NCBI GenBank assembly: GCA_947650365.1
Contig: OX393553.1
Location: forward strand, 62,805,055 to 62,869,054
DNA length: 64,000 nt
Direction of reading: 5' to 3'
Origin: Chamaelirium japonicum
Taxonomy: Eukaryota > Streptophyta > Magnoliopsida > Liliales > Melanthiaceae
Of this stretch, positions 45,790 through 59,200 are shown piece after piece. The notes under the pieces are model-generated. The model was not told the DNA's origin and searched no databases. It saw only the letters and a list, made by a program, of their open reading frames with translations. Position numbers and translations under genes: made by a program. Positions within the stretch are counted from its first letter, which is position 1. Each line of letters starts with the position of its first letter.

Positions 45790-46451
45790 TAGGGGTGTGC
45801 ATCGGTTCGAAACCGACCTATTTAGGCAAAACCCAAACCGATCCAACCTAGGTCGGTTTTGAGAATTTGCAATCCGATCCAAACCGATTGAGACTGGAAT
45901 CCAATCCAATCCAATCCAATTAAAGTCGGTTTGGATTGGATTGGATGGTTGGTTTGGGCTTTGGCCCATATGCTTACTAGTTATTTATTTATTTATTTGG
46001 ACATAGTTTCAATTTTAAAATAATTATTTTAAAAATTATAAAATGATACTACATTACTTACCAAAATACTAAGTTATCAACAACAATACCATTATGTCCA
46101 CAATATTCATATCCATTAAATATTAAAAACTACAAAGTACAGTTTTAACACTTAAACAAAAGTTCACAACAGTTACCACTAAATTAGTAAATTATAAACC
46201 GACACTTAAACAAAAGTTCACAACAGTTACCACTAAATTAGTAAATTATAAACCGGAGTCCGGTTGAGTTCGGTTCGGTTCGGTTTAGGTCGGTTTTTAA
46301 TTGATAAATCCGATAACCGAACCAATCATATCGGTTTTGAGAAATCTTGATCCAATCCGATCCGTTGAGTGTGTCGAAACCAATAAAATTCGATCGGTTT
46401 GGTTTGGTTCGGTCGGTTTGGTCGGTTTGGTTTGGATCCTGCACACCCCTA
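45790..46451. mobile_element. hAT-type non-autonomous element (662 bp)
   Basis: Ends TAGGGGTGTGCATCGG and the inverted TAGGGGTGTGCAGGAT, with a perfect 8-bp duplication CATACAAT at 45782-45789 and 46452-46459. Arms are rich in CGGTTTGG and CGGTTCGG. The AT-rich middle holds a 54-bp tandem duplication (about 46147-46254, unit starting CACTTAAACAAAAGTTCAC). Confidence 0.9.
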
Positions 46452-46459
46452 CATACAAT

Positions 46460-48296
46460 GGTGATTAGATGTTGGGTAATGGGTGGTTCTCTCTCTCCCT
46501 CACTTGCAAAAGATAATAAGTTTAGGGCTTTGCGTGAAGTGCTGGACATAAGCATACAAAGTTTGCATTCATAATATTAACAACGATATGTATGAATATA
46601 TGTATTTACGAGGAAACCCTTAGTAGAAAAAAAAAAAATTGCCGGATGGTGAGAGCAATCCACTAAGCTTCAAAGGTCCAACTACAGACATGGACATAAA
46701 AATACACAGGCCCTATTATGGTCTTCCGTCTTGCTTCTTTTAGCCTTTTGCAATCTCCTTGCCCGACTGCCTACATAGTGCTCCAACATTGTGGCCCTAT
46801 TTGCTCACCCGAGTCGCCACTTGGACTCCCATGATTCGTTCACGCGAAGATACCAACGCTCGCTCTCACAAGGCTCGAACGTGCCCAAAGGTGAATCACA
46901 CCCCATTGTAGGTGGTATCACCCGGCCTTTAACTCACTAAGGGACTACTTCATTAGAGTAACCCATATGACGGACCTCAAAGGAATTATGTCGGTAAAGC
47001 CCGACGCCCTACTAAAGAGAATCAGGGTTCTTTCCGTTTCACATATGCAAGACCCGACCCTCTCCCATTTTGCACGGAATAATCCAACACATTGGATTTA
47101 CAAGGGTGAGAGGTAACCAAAATAACCCATGGAACCTAAACAAAGGGATTCATATAAGATTCCAACAAGAGAAATATCAATATTTAATTAAAATAATCAA
47201 AATATACATGGTGGAAAAAAACTGACAAGCCTATAGATTCACACCTTGGTGGTAGGGCTAGTAGGAAGGAGGAAGGGGAGAAGATTATTCATTATTCAAA
47301 AGGATCTCTACTAAATTCCAATCAAAGCTCATTTGATCTCCTCTGATTTTTTCACACAAACAAAGAGAGGAATTTGGGTATATATATGATAGATTAATCT
47401 CAGGTAAAAATCAATTATCGGATGATCATCCAATAAGCCAGATACCAAGTTAACCTTGGAGAGTCGTTTCCTGGGTACTAACCATCCAAACAATTATTAA
47501 GACTTGCTTGATTTCGGTCCGAACATTTGTTCGGACAGAAGACCCAAGATTTTTCCAAGTCATGGCTAGGCATCCAAACGATTGCATGTATGATCGATAT
47601 AACCGATACATACGAAATTGGTATAATTATGCAAAAGCAAAACCTAAATCATGTTAATTAGGTTTAGGGGGCGCTGCCCCCTGGACCCCATAAGCTTTCG
47701 TCAATTTGATCCAGGTCACACAGTATGCCTTGGCTAGCCTAAACATGAAGAACAATTAAAATACTTCGAATCCTTAAAACACATGAAAGCGATAAATAAT
47801 GAAAACGCACGCAAAACGATACAATCAAGAAATCACATCTATCTCAATAAATAATGGTCTTTCATGTTTTGCCCTTTGATAGATTGTGGTAATGATGAAT
47901 ATGACGGAGAGAGGAGAAGATAATGGTCGGGCTTCTGACGTGCTAAGAGTACATACCCGGAGAAAACGACGGATAAAGAAGACAATGGTCGGGCTCTCGG
48001 TGTGCTGAGCGCACCCATCTAGGATATATGGCAGAGGTAGAAGTAGGCTCTCAACATGCTGAGGGAGAAGAGGGGGTCACCACGAGGGACGTCTACTTGT
48101 CTTCGAATCATGCGGACCGTCGATTGGATCGCAGAAAGGTGTCCAGAGAGGGAGGAGTCGCTCGAGACTCCAGAGCTAGGGCCGGCGAAGGGAACAACAA
48201 TTTACGATGCCCGGTTTCATCGAGGTCGCCGCGAGGGGGCCGAGGCTGGAGATAAGAACTCCAAAACGCTAGACGTGCAGCACCTTGGCTCTTATA

Positions 48297-48300
<4 letters not shown>
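46460..48300. other. Non-coding, LTR-like but undelimited
   Basis: Phrases such as GAGTCGCCACTTGG (about 46811, similar to GGAGTCGCCATCATTTG near 44936) and GGGGGCGCTGCCCCCTGG (about 47668) are common in plant LTR elements, but no paired ends were found. Around 47900-48070 a unit of roughly 65-75 bp with GTCGGGCTYTC is repeated in degenerate form. No gene supported. Confidence 0.35.

Positions 48301-48301
<1 letters not shown>

Positions 48302-48373
<72 letters not shown>
48302..48373. repeat. (GA)n microsatellite, about 36 units
   Basis: Uninterrupted GA, 225 bp past the 3' end of the AGP gene. Confidence 0.95.
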
Positions 48374-48376
<3 letters not shown>

Positions 48377-48596
48377 CTCCTATACTCCTTATATTGACAA
48401 CTTAAAGAATGTGCATCAAATCAATTTACCCATACATTCCATCCATCTCCTCAGTTTATAGATCCAAGAAGTAAAAGAATAATCAAATCATCATATCATA
48501 TAAATCTGAATGGCCCCTTCCAGATTGCAAGATCAAAAGATTAATACAAAACAATCGTGACAAATCCAGCAATTCAAATCCGAATCAAGAAATTCT

Positions 48597-49112
48597 TCAA
48601 AACGCCCCAAGGGCCACCCAGGCAGCCACAACACCTCCTGCAACTAATCCGGCGCCAGCCCCGAAGTTCGCAGCGCCCGACTTCGTCGCGCTGTCGTCCT
48701 CCACCGGTCCCGGAGCGATATCGGGAGTGTCAGCGACCGACGGCTCCGGCGGGCTCAGCGGGCTGTCGTCCGTGGGGGGGAGCGGGGAGTTCGCCGGGGC
48801 ATCGGAAACCGACGGCGCCGGGGAAGTGGCAGCCGGGGACTTCGTGGGAGCGGGTGATTCTGCAGCCACGGGGGACTCCGTGGGGGCGGCCGTTGCCGGG
48901 GCTAGAGCGGCCTTCGAAGGGGATGAGGCGGGCGATTTAGCATGCGATTTCGTGGGGGCCTCCGTTGGCGCGGGTGTGGCTGGAGAGGTCGAGGGGGAGT
49001 GTGCAGGAGATTTTGCGGAGGAGGAGGACTTTGGTGCGGCCGCTGGGGCATGGGCCGCGCTCGAGAGCTGCGCGGCCACGAGCAGGGCGGCGATAGCGAG
49101 GACGCGATACAT
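48597..49112 (-). CDS. Classical arabinogalactan protein, GPI-anchored
   Basis: 171 residues from the ATG at 49112. A signal peptide occupies about 1-22 (MYRVLAIAALLVAAQLSSAA). A central region of over 100 residues is dominated by Pro, Ala, Ser and Thr, with repeated SPA, TKSPA, APT and SPS motifs that are typical hydroxylation and arabinogalactan sites. A short acidic segment (PVEDDSATKSG) precedes a hydrophobic C-terminus (AGLVAGGVVAAWVALGAF), the GPI-attachment signal. The protein would be an O-glycosylated plasma-membrane or wall proteoglycan. There is no intron. Coding GC is very high, so the opposite strand also has long open frames, which are not genes. A TATA box lies about 90 bp upstream. 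No specific AGP number can be assigned. Confidence 0.92.
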   Translation of the reverse strand: MYRVLAIAALLVAAQLSSAAHAPAAAPKSSSSAKSPAHSPSTSPATPAPTEAPTKSHAKSPASSPSKAALAPATAAPTESPVAAESPAPTKSPAATSPAPSVSDAPANSPLPPTDDSPLSPPEPSVADTPDIAPGPVEDDSATKSGAANFGAGAGLVAGGVVAAWVALGAF

Positions 49113-49201
49113 TTTTCCGGCGACAATGGTCGGCGGCCGGATGGGTGGTTTATTAGGTCTTGAAGGCTGGGGCGATTGGAGGGAGGAGAGGGGACGGGGT
49201 A

Positions 49202-49208
49202 CTTATAG
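49202..49208 (-). promoter_or_regulatory. TATA box of the AGP gene
   Basis: Minus-strand TATAAGT, with CCC before it, about 90 bp upstream of the AGP start codon. Confidence 0.65.
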
Positions 49209-49559
49209 GGGAGGGGGCGGCCTTGGGTTTCGGTTCAGCGGGAGCGATTCGACCGTTGGAAGCTTGGAGGGGGGGAAAGCGAGTGGTACCGGTGCTTCCG
49301 GTGATGTAGCCGTTGCGCGTACCTGGTGACCCGTGCGAAACGGGTTTGAAACGTTGGGTTGCCTGCCCTCCCGCGGGGCCGCTGACCGAGAAATGCGATT
49401 CCGAACGACGTGCCCGTTACACAGCCGGTGGGCGTTGCTGAGCTGGCGGTTACGCTTCTTTGACCTGGCCTCAAAGTTTTCACGATTTTGTTCACGGTCT
49501 GGTCCTCATTGACCCATATCAAGGGCTATGGTCATTACACCACCGGTGACGAGAAGAAA

Positions 49560-49615
49560 GAGGAGAGAGTAACTGTAGAGAGAGAGATTTTTTATTTTTA
49601 TTTTTTGTAATTAGA

Positions 49616-49647
<32 letters not shown>

Positions 49648-49650
49648 TCT
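49560..49650. repeat. GA-rich simple repeats
   Basis: Short GAGAGA runs, 450-540 bp upstream of the AGP start codon. A (CT)n tract of about 20 units follows at 50045-50085. Confidence 0.8.
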
Positions 49651-50040
49651 ACTCAGTTATATAGGCACAAGATCTTATGGGTAAAACAGTAAATTACTTC
49701 AACATGTGCAAAAAGTCCTTAAAATACCAATGTTCGTCTACGGAGGGAATATCCGGCATAGATTCTATTATAAAATAAAAAAAGCTTTTTCTGAACTATA
49801 CGTCTTATTTCATATTAGTCCCTCAATTTTATTTCGATCAGTTTGATAATTATGCTCAGCCTTCATTTAGCCCTCCCTCTAATCTATACTGTAATACTAA
49901 GTCGTAGCCCTCAAACAACTGGGTGCCATGTGGCAACCTTCTCATCCTTCTCTAGATGCCACATGGTAACCTCAGGTGACGGCTCCTATCCAGAAACGCT
50001 CACACTTACAATCGTCCTCTTTCGTTCAAGAAAAAACAAA

Positions 50041-50086
<46 letters not shown>

Positions 50087-51031
50087 AGTTGAAACCAGGT
50101 GAAACAACTTGTTAACTTTTATTTTAAAAATATCTTTATCCTAACAAGCATAATTTAAATATTTTTTTAAAAAATCAAGTCTTAAAAAAAATTAATAAAG
50201 ATATTTTCAGGATAAAAAGTTGAGGAAGAAGCTAAATGTAGACGAAGCATAGTTTTGAGTTCGAATTGTTCAAAGAAATGTTGAAGTACCAATACACACT
50301 GAGGTGTATAGAAGAAAGTTTTTATACTTTTCCCAAATTTTAAAAACTAGAGGTGTATACGAAAATAGACTATTTGGCATGGGACTAGTTGCAAAAATCC
50401 CAGGCCCTTTTTTCTTTTAATAAAAAGGCTCTTTACCGGCATTAGATCAAACTTCTTTTTGGGTAAAACTACATTTTACCCCCTAAAATTTGCCATAAAT
50501 CACCCAACCCCCAGTAGGTTTTCTTGTGCCAAATTGGTCCCTAACAACACACTCTAGAAGTTTTAGAATTTGTTAAAATTTGATAAGGATGATCGTCTTA
50601 CCCTAAACAACACATCCACCAAATTTTAACAAATTCCGAAACTTGTACCGTGGTCATGAAAAAAGCGAGCTCACACCTCACAGTAACATTCCTCTTCGAT
50701 CTTTATAAAGCAAAAGAGATGATTAAAGAAAGTACGCAAAAAATTAAAAAATGAAGGAAAAAAGAAAAAGAAAAAAGCACATCGAAGCTGGCCGCCGATG
50801 TAGCCACCGGCTGAAAGCTAAGTGAAATTACCCAATTTGAGATTCATCTATAACCCAATTCCATACTGTTTCGCAACCTAAAAACATGGCACCATTGCCG
50901 GACCAATCAGACATTTCCATCAAAGCTACTAAACTTAAAAGCTGTATGAAGGCATCTCTATGGCATGAAAACACAAGCAACATGATTTTTAGGAGGGCGA
51001 AGGGGAGCCATAGAGTTAGCTTTCTTCTGAG

Positions 51032-51723
51032 TCAGAGCACGAAAGCTTGAAGCCTTAGCCTGGCGTCGGCCGCTGCGGCAATTGACTCCTCACTGGGATT
51101 CTCTTTTGCAGCTGCAACAGCTGCCACGTAGGCAGCCTGTGCCTCTTCCATATTCTCCGACTCAATCTCCTCGATGACACCCTGTTTCAGTCCAGAAGCC
51201 GATTAGACTCTCAGCACATATCCTTTCTACTCTCTGTATGGTAATTAGTCGAGAGAGGATAAAATAAACCGAGTCTAAATAGCCGAAACACGGAATTGAT
51301 CTCAGCTCATTCGCCATAAGCATCGAGCCTCGGCCCATCTTTTTGGGGTCAGCTTTATGAATCCTTCTTCGCCAATCATCCTTGTTTTTGGTAGTCCAGT
51401 CTGGACCCTTCCACAGTGATCTGATTATTGAATTCAAACTTCTGTTCAATCATTGAGTAGTAACATAGCTGTTGCATTAAACAAAAGATGAATGCTCAAG
51501 TTAAGGTTTAATGTGATGAACAAGAGGGTGGTGTAGCAGTTCGATCCTTCTCACTTGTAGAATGAACCCTCGTTTGTTTAGCCATCAGAATGACGTCAAA
51601 CAGCCAAAGTTACCTACACAATAGTTATTGCGTGCATAATACTAGTATATTTCAAAAACAAAGTAGAAAGAAACATAACCCGTGTATGAGAGAGAGAGAC
51701 TTAACAAACGGAAAAACATTGCA

Positions 51724-51796
<73 letters not shown>

Positions 51797-51826
51797 CTTA
51801 ACAAGTGGTGAATGAAAACATGGCAT

Positions 51827-51872
<46 letters not shown>

Positions 51873-54800
51873 ACAAGCGGTGTATGAAAACATTGCAAGA
51901 GAGAGAGAGGGGCCTAACAAGCGGTGTATGAAAACATTGCAAGAGAGAGAGAGGGGCCTAACAAGCGGTGTATGAAAACATTGCATATGAGAGAGAGAGA
52001 GAGAGAGAGAGAGATGCGTGAAAGCGTTGCATTCATTCTACTGTTATCATGGTTTTGTGTTAACAGTTGTTCTTCCCAAAGAACGCAATAGTAACGCCTA
52101 GAGGTGAAGGGTTTGATATGATGGACGTACATGGTGTTCTGAAGCATATTGGTTACAAACTTACAGTTACAGAAAATTAAAACTTTAAAGATTCCTACTA
52201 GAAGAAGTTGGAGTATGCAGTATAGACTATAGAGTCCAATTTATGGTGAGACAGGCGCAACACAGGGTAAAGGTGAAACTTGATTACTGAATTATTTTTT
52301 TTTGAGAAATGATTACTGAATTATTAAGAAGCGTTTCTCTGTGGTTTGCCACTTGGAGAGTATCCCTGGTTTTGGATGGCTTATAAAGAAATTAAGGGCA
52401 TATTTGGATATGCTCCGGATCCTGGATTCTAGGATTCAGGGAGCTGGGAGCCCATAATCTCTAAAACCGAAGGAGAGATTATATGGATACAATCGGATCC
52501 CAAAAAGCATTTCTTTGGATAGCCCAAAACGTGCTTTTGAGAGCCATTTTTCCGGATCCCAAAATTGACGGACTCCAAGAATCAGAATCCTATCCAAACA
52601 GGGCCTAAATACTATAAATATTGAGGTTCTGTAGAGAGAATAATCATTATGAAGAAGTAGTGAGCTGTACTTTATTATGAGGCGAAGAATTTGGAAAAAC
52701 TATGGGAAAATAAGTGGGATCGGATGTGGGTTATTAGGCAGTCGCACACCAGTATATGAGGTCGCATAACTCCCACATTTATAATTTAAACCATTGGTTT
52801 TTAAAAAAAATTCCTTTTCCCTAAACCACTTTACCTCTTTCAGCCCAATAGATGCCCCATCCAACCCCCATTTCATTTCAAACCACTTTCAACTCTCGAA
52901 TTAAGCTCAAAGCTCTCTTCTTCAAGATCTCAATTCTTTTCCACACCATGTCTCCTACTGGGAGTTCTTCTGGTTATCTCAAACCCTACCTGTCTATGGA
53001 TATGGATCGAAAGAACGGCATTATAAAATTCCATGGAAAAGAATAGTATAAACTGTATAGTTTGTGATTTGTGCAGCTTTGTCACCATTAGACGCATTGC
53101 ACGACACAAAGAACACCTCAAGTATTGTCTCAAGGCTAATGCAAGATCATCGCCTATGGTTACTACTGAGATCCAAATGAAATATTAGAGTGTATGGAGA
53201 GAAAAAAAAAAGTACCATGTCCGCGGTCATTGCAGGCCCACCTTCCACAAGCCCGAAGAGGTGTGGTCTGAGTCAGTGTTCTAAAAAGCGGTCTAGGCGG
53301 CCGCCTAGGCGGCGCCTAGGCGCTAGGCGGCCCCCCACCGCCTCGCCTAGGCCCTAGGCGCTCTAGAAAAGCGGCCAAGCTCCCAGGCGGAGCTAGGCGG
53401 CCGCCTAGGCCGTCTAGGCGGGGCAAGGCGGCCGCCTAGGCGGTCTAGGCGGGCTGAGGCTGGCCAGGCGGACCAGGCAAGCCAGGCGGGCTGAGGCTAA
53501 CCAGGCGGGCCAGGCGGGTTGAGGCTGGCCAGGCGGACCAGGCGGGCTGAGGCTGGCCAGGCGGACCATGTTTGCTTTTGTTCTTGTTAATCACTCAATC
53601 TTGAATTATGGTTATATACTTGTTCTTTAAAATAATAGTTTGGGATAATCTTGAACTTATATTAATTTTTAAACATATATATATATATATTCTATAATAT
53701 CAAAATAATAATTAAAATAATTAAAAAAAGGTAAAACGCCTAGGCGCCGCCTAGGCCCCGCCTAGGCCGCCTAGGCGCTAGGCGGCCCCCCACCGCCCGA
53801 CTAGCGCCTAGCGCTTTTTAGAACCTTGGTCTGAGTCATGGTTTCAAATTTTGGTTGAATATGCGAAATTTTGGTAAAATATTTCGGTTTCAGCTAGGAC
53901 CAAACCAAAATAATTGTTAAAATCTACACTAAGGCTTCTCTAAGAAACCTGCATGCATGAAGTTGGTATTAGAGCACGGCGTTTGGGAATTCTCATTCTC
54001 AAACCGATCACGTAGAAAGTTGCATGTGTGATGATTTTTGTTTTTATTCAATTTGTAAGTGCTTGAAATTCATCGTAGAGTGCCCTTGCATATAAATTCA
54101 CACCACTACACATAGTCACGTCATATCATCATTAAGCACATGATACATCATAACAGCATCTTTAAACCATAATTTATCTAGGTGAGCGGTTTGACTCCAG
54201 TTCAATCCCTCTTTTCCAACGTTGGTGGTACTACGTCCTATCTTAAGGACAACCCACCATATGGCCGTGCCTATGGCCGACATACTCCATACCAAACAAA
54301 AGGGTATTCTTTTATTTACAAAGAGGTTAAATCATGTCGCTACTCTTTCCACTCACTTCCGTTTGGGATAGAACTTGTTCACTCCCAATAAAAGAGAGCA
54401 TTTGAGTAAACCTCCCATGTCGACTCTTCATTCAATAGTTCCTCTGTGATCCCAAAGGATGAATGTATTAAGCATGACTTGCAACTGTGTTAGACATGAT
54501 TAATGATATTGAACATGAGTTAGGGGTAAAAAAAGATGTAGGAAAGAGAAGGTGGTCAGGCAAAATAAAGATAAACCATAAGCTATCCAGTGTCCACAGG
54601 GCATGACATCGATAAAAACTTCTCCGGAATCTTTTGTAGAGTCTTTAGTCGAGATTCTATTACCAAATGAACTTTTAGAAGGAAACTTGACATTTAAAGA
54701 GCCTTCACCAAAGAGTGATGTAGAAAACCCTAATCATGAATGTCATGATGATAAGGAGGGATTAAGGAAGGTTGCTTTCGTAGGAAGTGACTAGGTCCTA

Positions 54801-56174
54801 ACACCACATGAGTCAAGCTTCTTACCTTTCCTATCATAGCCAGAGTGACTTTCTCGTCAGCCCGTGTCTAGATCGTCTAATAAGCTTTTCCATATAATTC
54901 TCTAAGACTTAACGACAGGTTGCAACATATTTTGAATCATACATACTGCATGCGCATCACATCTAGGTTTGGTAGATCATACTAGCATTCATCCTTGTAT
55001 ACCTGACATGCATTCATATATCTCATTGGCATCATTACAGTATCAACCTAGAAATACATGTGCAGGGTTTGGCATTGAGCATATATTTGGCCCTTCAAAA
55101 TCTTTTTCAGTGATTGATTGATGCTCTATCACATGATTCAAAAACCATTGCTCTTATTATTTAGAAAATTAATTAAGTAGCAAAAATTCAATGCAAAATT
55201 TTATTTGTTTTACTTAATCCAACATAAAAGGGTTTAAAATATGTTCTTATTAGGAAAACCCCTCTTGCTATGCTTTCAGTGTAGGCCATGCAACACATTA
55301 TGCATCAGCAACCATAGGCCTTATATAAGTATCCAAGCCATATGTGCATGCCCTTTTCCTGTAGCCAATCATGCTCCCGTGGCCTTATCTTATATGTCTT
55401 TTTCTATTTTAGTCAGCCTATGTCCTTATTGCCACTTGGATGAAATTGCTGCTGACGACTCATATGCGGGGACGAAGATATTTGGTGATGTTTTCAGGTG
55501 TTCGGTCCCATGTATTGAACCAGATCGGACACTCCCAGATGTACTGTATTGTTCCAAGATCAAATAGAGACAATGGCCACCGGTGACATTAGCATAGCTA
55601 TCTGATGCAAGAGATCTCCGGTTCGAGTACCTACTACCGCCAACGATTCTTCTTGGCTAGGCCATACCCTTCATCTAGGCCCAACTCGAGCGGAGTCGAG
55701 TTATTTTGGGTCCGAGGGGCTTGATGTAGACGCGCCCAGATTTTCAGGACACCTCAAAGAAATTTGCGCCCACAAAAATCCATCCCCCTGATCAAAGATC
55801 TATGCTTTAGGTGGATTCTAATTTCGATTTGCTTCAAGTTTCATGTTTATTTTGTTTTGATCCGACTTGTGAATCAAGAGATAATCAAACTTTTATTTTC
55901 AAATTTGGTAGGTGCGAGCCATGTTCGCACCCAACGTGAACCCAAGAGGTTTTAGTCGATCTTAAGTTGGGTTCAATGAATGCCGTTGGATCTAACTTAA
56001 GATCACATTGCCAAATAAATTAGATGAGGTCACCTAGGAGAGAGAAAAGGAGGGAAAAAGAATAAAAGAAAAAGGAAAACATGCCACACGGCCTAAGGAG
56101 CCATGAATTACTATTCACATACTCCTTGGAGTCGTGCACACGTCCCGAGGTTCCCCTCTCCCTCCCGTTCTCTT

Positions 56175-56222
<48 letters not shown>

Positions 56223-59200
56223 GTGTCCCTCACTCTCTCCTCTTTCCTTTCTTCCATCTTTCCTTTTGTGACTAGGCTTGATCCTAAGGCCTTGATTTCA
56301 TCATCTGACGGTCAAAACCAAAAGCCTAAGGCCACTTTCTTATAGAACCATGAAAATTCCAGCAAAGGAGGGCTTATGATTGTTTTGATGAAAACTTCAA
56401 TTCTCCACGAAGCGGCAAAGCTTGTACGAGGAATCTACTATGTCGTCTCTTCTCGCTTCTCATATGCTTCTTTCAAGCGATCGGTGCTAGCTCGGCTTCT
56501 ACCTCTAGATCGGTATCATCTGTGATTCTTCTCCATGTCTTCTGGGTCACCCTCCCTACTCCGCCCTTTCATCCAAATCGATAATCATTACTCGTTCCCT
56601 GGCATCAATCTTCATTGGTTTTTGGGCTTAGACATTAGTTGGCTTCTTTAGTTAATTTGTCATTGGAATCTTTTATTAGATCTTAGTTCTTTGTTTGAAA
56701 CTTTACCTTTATTGTGATATCTTTAAGCTTAATATATACTGCGATTATATAATGAAATCTTAAATTGAATAATTCTACGTTACTTATTGACATTTAAAAA
56801 ATAGGTTTGTATCGTTGATGAATTAATGTGTAAGCCTTATGAAAACCACCGCTGAAAATAAATTTGAAAGCATTGAAAATCAGTTTTAATTGTTAAATAT
56901 GCATGTGACTTCTCTAAGAAACCCGCATGCATCAACTTGGGATGCCATCGACTCTGTCACATCCTCGCTAATCTGGTTAGTCTCCTTTCCGGTTTCATTA
57001 ATTTTTTTGGCTTTTTTTCTTAGACATATGTTGTATGTGCAAGGGCTTACCCAACTCGTCAGTCTGTGAGATAAGTGTCCAGTCGGTGAGGCCAAGGAGT
57101 CATTGTTGCACAACCAGCTTCGAAGGCAATTCGCATCCGTGCTTCACCCTAGTCAGACCTCTTTGACTTTGGAAGGAATGCAAGACCCATAGAGCAGAGA
57201 AGGGATTGGTCATGTTAGAGCTTCAACAACGCTGGAACAATCATGAGACCGGCTTGAAGGTCGAGAGGGAGGCGAGTGGAAGGCGGAGACCGACCTTTGA
57301 GTTACCTTAAATGTTGAGGGGAGAAGTTTAAGGTGGCCGGCTTGAAGACCGCCCTCGGAACCAAGTAGGAAGAGAGAAGATAAGTGAGTGAAGAGATCTA
57401 AACCTCCCTTGAATGGGCTCAAGATTCAAAGGATAATCATTTAGCTGAGATGAGGTCACCCTGTGACCCTATGCCGATGAGCTTTAGAAACTCCGCTTTA
57501 ACTTCGAAGTGCAATCTTGGAGGCTCTGATTGATCATAAGGGAAAAGCTACAAGTCACCTACAGTGAAGATTTCTACTGTTCTATACCCTCCTGAGCTCG
57601 CTTTCCGACACGTGCGACGAAAAAGACAGGCAAAGACAAGGACGCCGATGATGGCACTGGCTAGGGTTTGGTATTCGGTTTTATCTTGTATTTTTCTTCA
57701 TTTGCTTTGATATAACTTGGTTATTGCCTAATTTTGGACTCAAGAATTTCAGGAATAAAATCTCAATTCTATCAAAGGATGCCCAAGTCTCCAATATGGA
57801 CCTGCCTGATAGAACTTAAATTTGTCATTTCAACCTTGATCGAATGTAGACATACGCACCCAATTTGACCTTAGTCCAAATTTGGAGAAATTTAGACTTC
57901 GGGATTTCCCAACCCTTTCATGTTTAATACTGACTAGGATCCCTTCGACACTCGACTCAAGGATTCCACCAGTCCATGAACCGAGTTTTGGGCTCACGAG
58001 ATCAGGCACTTGGCGAGCATTCCTTTATGAGGAGTGTTGAAGCAACCTCCCTGACCTAGTGATCTCACAAAAATACCTCACTGGATTTTGGTCCCGACCA
58101 ACGCTCCTTCAAGCCTTCGGCTTAAGGATTTTTACAGATCGCGAGATTAAATTCCTAACACAAAAGCCTAAGGACTGCGCCCGGCGTGGGTCGCATCATT
58201 TATGAGGAATACCACAGCGACTTCCTCGATTTAGCAAATGCCTCACCCCTCGAGGTTCGATCACCTCACTAGAATTTGGTCCCGCCCAGCATACCTTAAA
58301 GAGCTCAACTTAATGAGCCCCAATTAAGGGACTGAATATGGAACTCACGAACCGGAGGCTTCCAAGGGTCGTGTCCTTTACATGGAATGTGAAAGAAACC
58401 TCCCCAACTAGTGAATACTTCAGCCCTCGAGGTTCGCCAACCATACTAGGATTTGGTGCCAACATACGTTTCTTCAGGCCCCACGGTTTAAGTAGTTTTC
58501 TGGTCCTGAGACTGAATTTCAAGTTCACAAGCACAAGGAATGCGCCCTTAGGAGGATCATGCCCTTTACGAGGAGTTCCAAAGCCACCTCCCAGCCAAGC
58601 GAATGTGTCACCGCTCAAGATTCGATCATCCGACTATGTATTTATTTTTCCTTCCTTTGGTGTTAGATACTTTTTATATTTATTTATAACCCTTTATCAA
58701 GCAAAACACATCGAATTTACCACCAAGAACCACATACCTGCCATTACTAAATTATTTTGCCTCCATGGCTTTTTTAGACATCGGATTAGATTATTTATTC
58801 AATTGAATATTAGTTTGAACAATTATCATTTCCTTGATTTCATTTTGGATCCTAACTTACCAACACCATCGTATAAGTGCATTACTTGCCTTGGATTCTC
58901 CAAGAACATTGCCGAAAACTCATTTCAAGCTGGGAGCACTGATGTCAGCTTTCAAGTCGATTGTTAGAAAAAAAGACTCAAACTATGAAATGAATCTCAA
59001 TCTGAATTTCACAAAATTTAAGTAATCAATAAGGTAGGTCTACCTACCCACCAACTGGTCAGTTAGGTTTTTGTCATTTCCCACTCATGTTAAGCTACCT
59101 TGGTCAGATTTCAAGCATTAATAGTAGAGGGATTACGCCGGGTGACAGTTGGTTGGAATTTTTTTGTCAATCTTACATACAATTGACACTTGGGTGGCGA

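Noticed and set aside
48727-49329. 200-residue plus-strand frame opposite the AGP gene
   Set aside because: It is Gly/Ala-rich, mirrors the GC-rich AGP coding strand and has no family features, while the AGP frame has a signal peptide and GPI signal.
51690-52015. CRISPR-like array
   Set aside because: The similar cores are separated by GA runs, not unique spacers, in a plant intron.
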